A stretch of 64,000 nucleotides of DNA, taken from the NCBI RefSeq assembly GCF_002846365.1, contig NZ_PJMW01000002.1, forward strand, positions 3,720,001-3,784,000. The letters are read 5' to 3'. Within the stretch, counting starts at the first letter, position 1. Each line of letters begins with the position of its first letter. The notes beneath the pieces were generated by a model. That model was given only the letters and a program-made list of their open reading frames with translations. It made no database searches and was not told where the DNA came from. Both the position numbers and the translations under genes were made by a program. This DNA is from Nocardia fluminea. GTDB lineage: Bacteria; Actinomycetota; Actinomycetes; Mycobacteriales; Mycobacteriaceae. Of the stretch, positions 62,194 through 64,000 are shown piece by piece.

Positions 62194-62265
62194 ACCGAGT
62201 GGCGACCCTTCTGTACAGGTCCTTTTGCCGTCATCGGCAGGGCCCGAGATGAGGAGGAACACAAG

Positions 62266-63956
<1,691 letters not shown>

Positions 63957-64000
63957 TTCGGTAGGGCACGCACGAGAAATCGATCGAGCGGCGGCCCCGC

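Overview
The window is GC-rich DNA from a mycolic-acid actinomycete, most likely Nocardia or a close relative. The right end supports this: osmC-like, acyP, smc, ftsY, amt and glnB lie in the order seen around smc-ftsY in mycobacteria and nocardiae. About 1-45.3 kb looks like an integrated conjugative element with its cargo. About 45.3-50.3 kb is a scrapyard of IS pieces, a tRNA 3' fragment and a decayed second integrase. About 50.4-64 kb is ordinary chromosome.

Layout. (1) 1-3.5 kb: end of a biosynthetic-type operon (PLP decarboxylase C-terminus, NodU/CmcH-type carbamoyltransferase, kinase-fold protein). (2) 3.6-9.2 kb, minus strand: SAM methyltransferase, a DUF5753-type protein without its HTH, an anchored protein and three coupled small genes, the last split by a group II intron at about 6067-8274. 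(3) 9.4-13.5 kb: TPR regulator with coupled dehydrogenase, then two XRE/MmyB-like regulators with a 35-codon ORF between them. (4) 13.9-20.1 kb, plus strand: envelope operon with a Gly-zipper protein, cutinase, a lipase-fold protein lacking its nucleophilic Ser, an anchored protein and a ParA-like/SARP-like fusion. (5) 20.9-26.9 kb, plus strand: MoxR-type AAA+ ATPase with a DNA-binding N-terminus, HExxH/VWA protein, a multi-winged-helix protein and small proteins. (6) 27-34.7 kb, minus strand: cutinase-like protein lacking its Ser, VirB1-like hydrolase, replication-relaxation protein, TraG/VirD4 coupling ATPase, DNA methyltransferase and its degenerate-looking partner. (7) 34.87-35.09 kb: twelve 11-bp iteron-like units, four inverted and eight direct, flanking a 91-bp core. 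(8) 35.1-43.3 kb, plus strand: sigma-like/VirB2-like ORF, VirB6/TrbL-like channel, PrgI-VirB4 ATPase, excisionase and tyrosine integrase.

Working model: VirB4, VirB6-like, VirB2-like, VirB1-like and VirD4-like proteins form a reduced Gram-positive conjugation machine, and the integrase and excisionase move the element. The integrase lies near a tRNA 3' fragment (45317-45352), now about 2 kb away because an ISL3-family IS (43650-45088) inserted between them. The other attachment site is probably left of the window. No classical MOB relaxase is visible. The iterons plus the replication-relaxation protein are the best candidates for DNA processing. The strongest leads for something undescribed are the AAA+/HExxH-VWA/winged-helix operon, the iteron origin-like region, the nucleophile-less hydrolases, and the clamp-motif-like tail of the VirB6-like protein.
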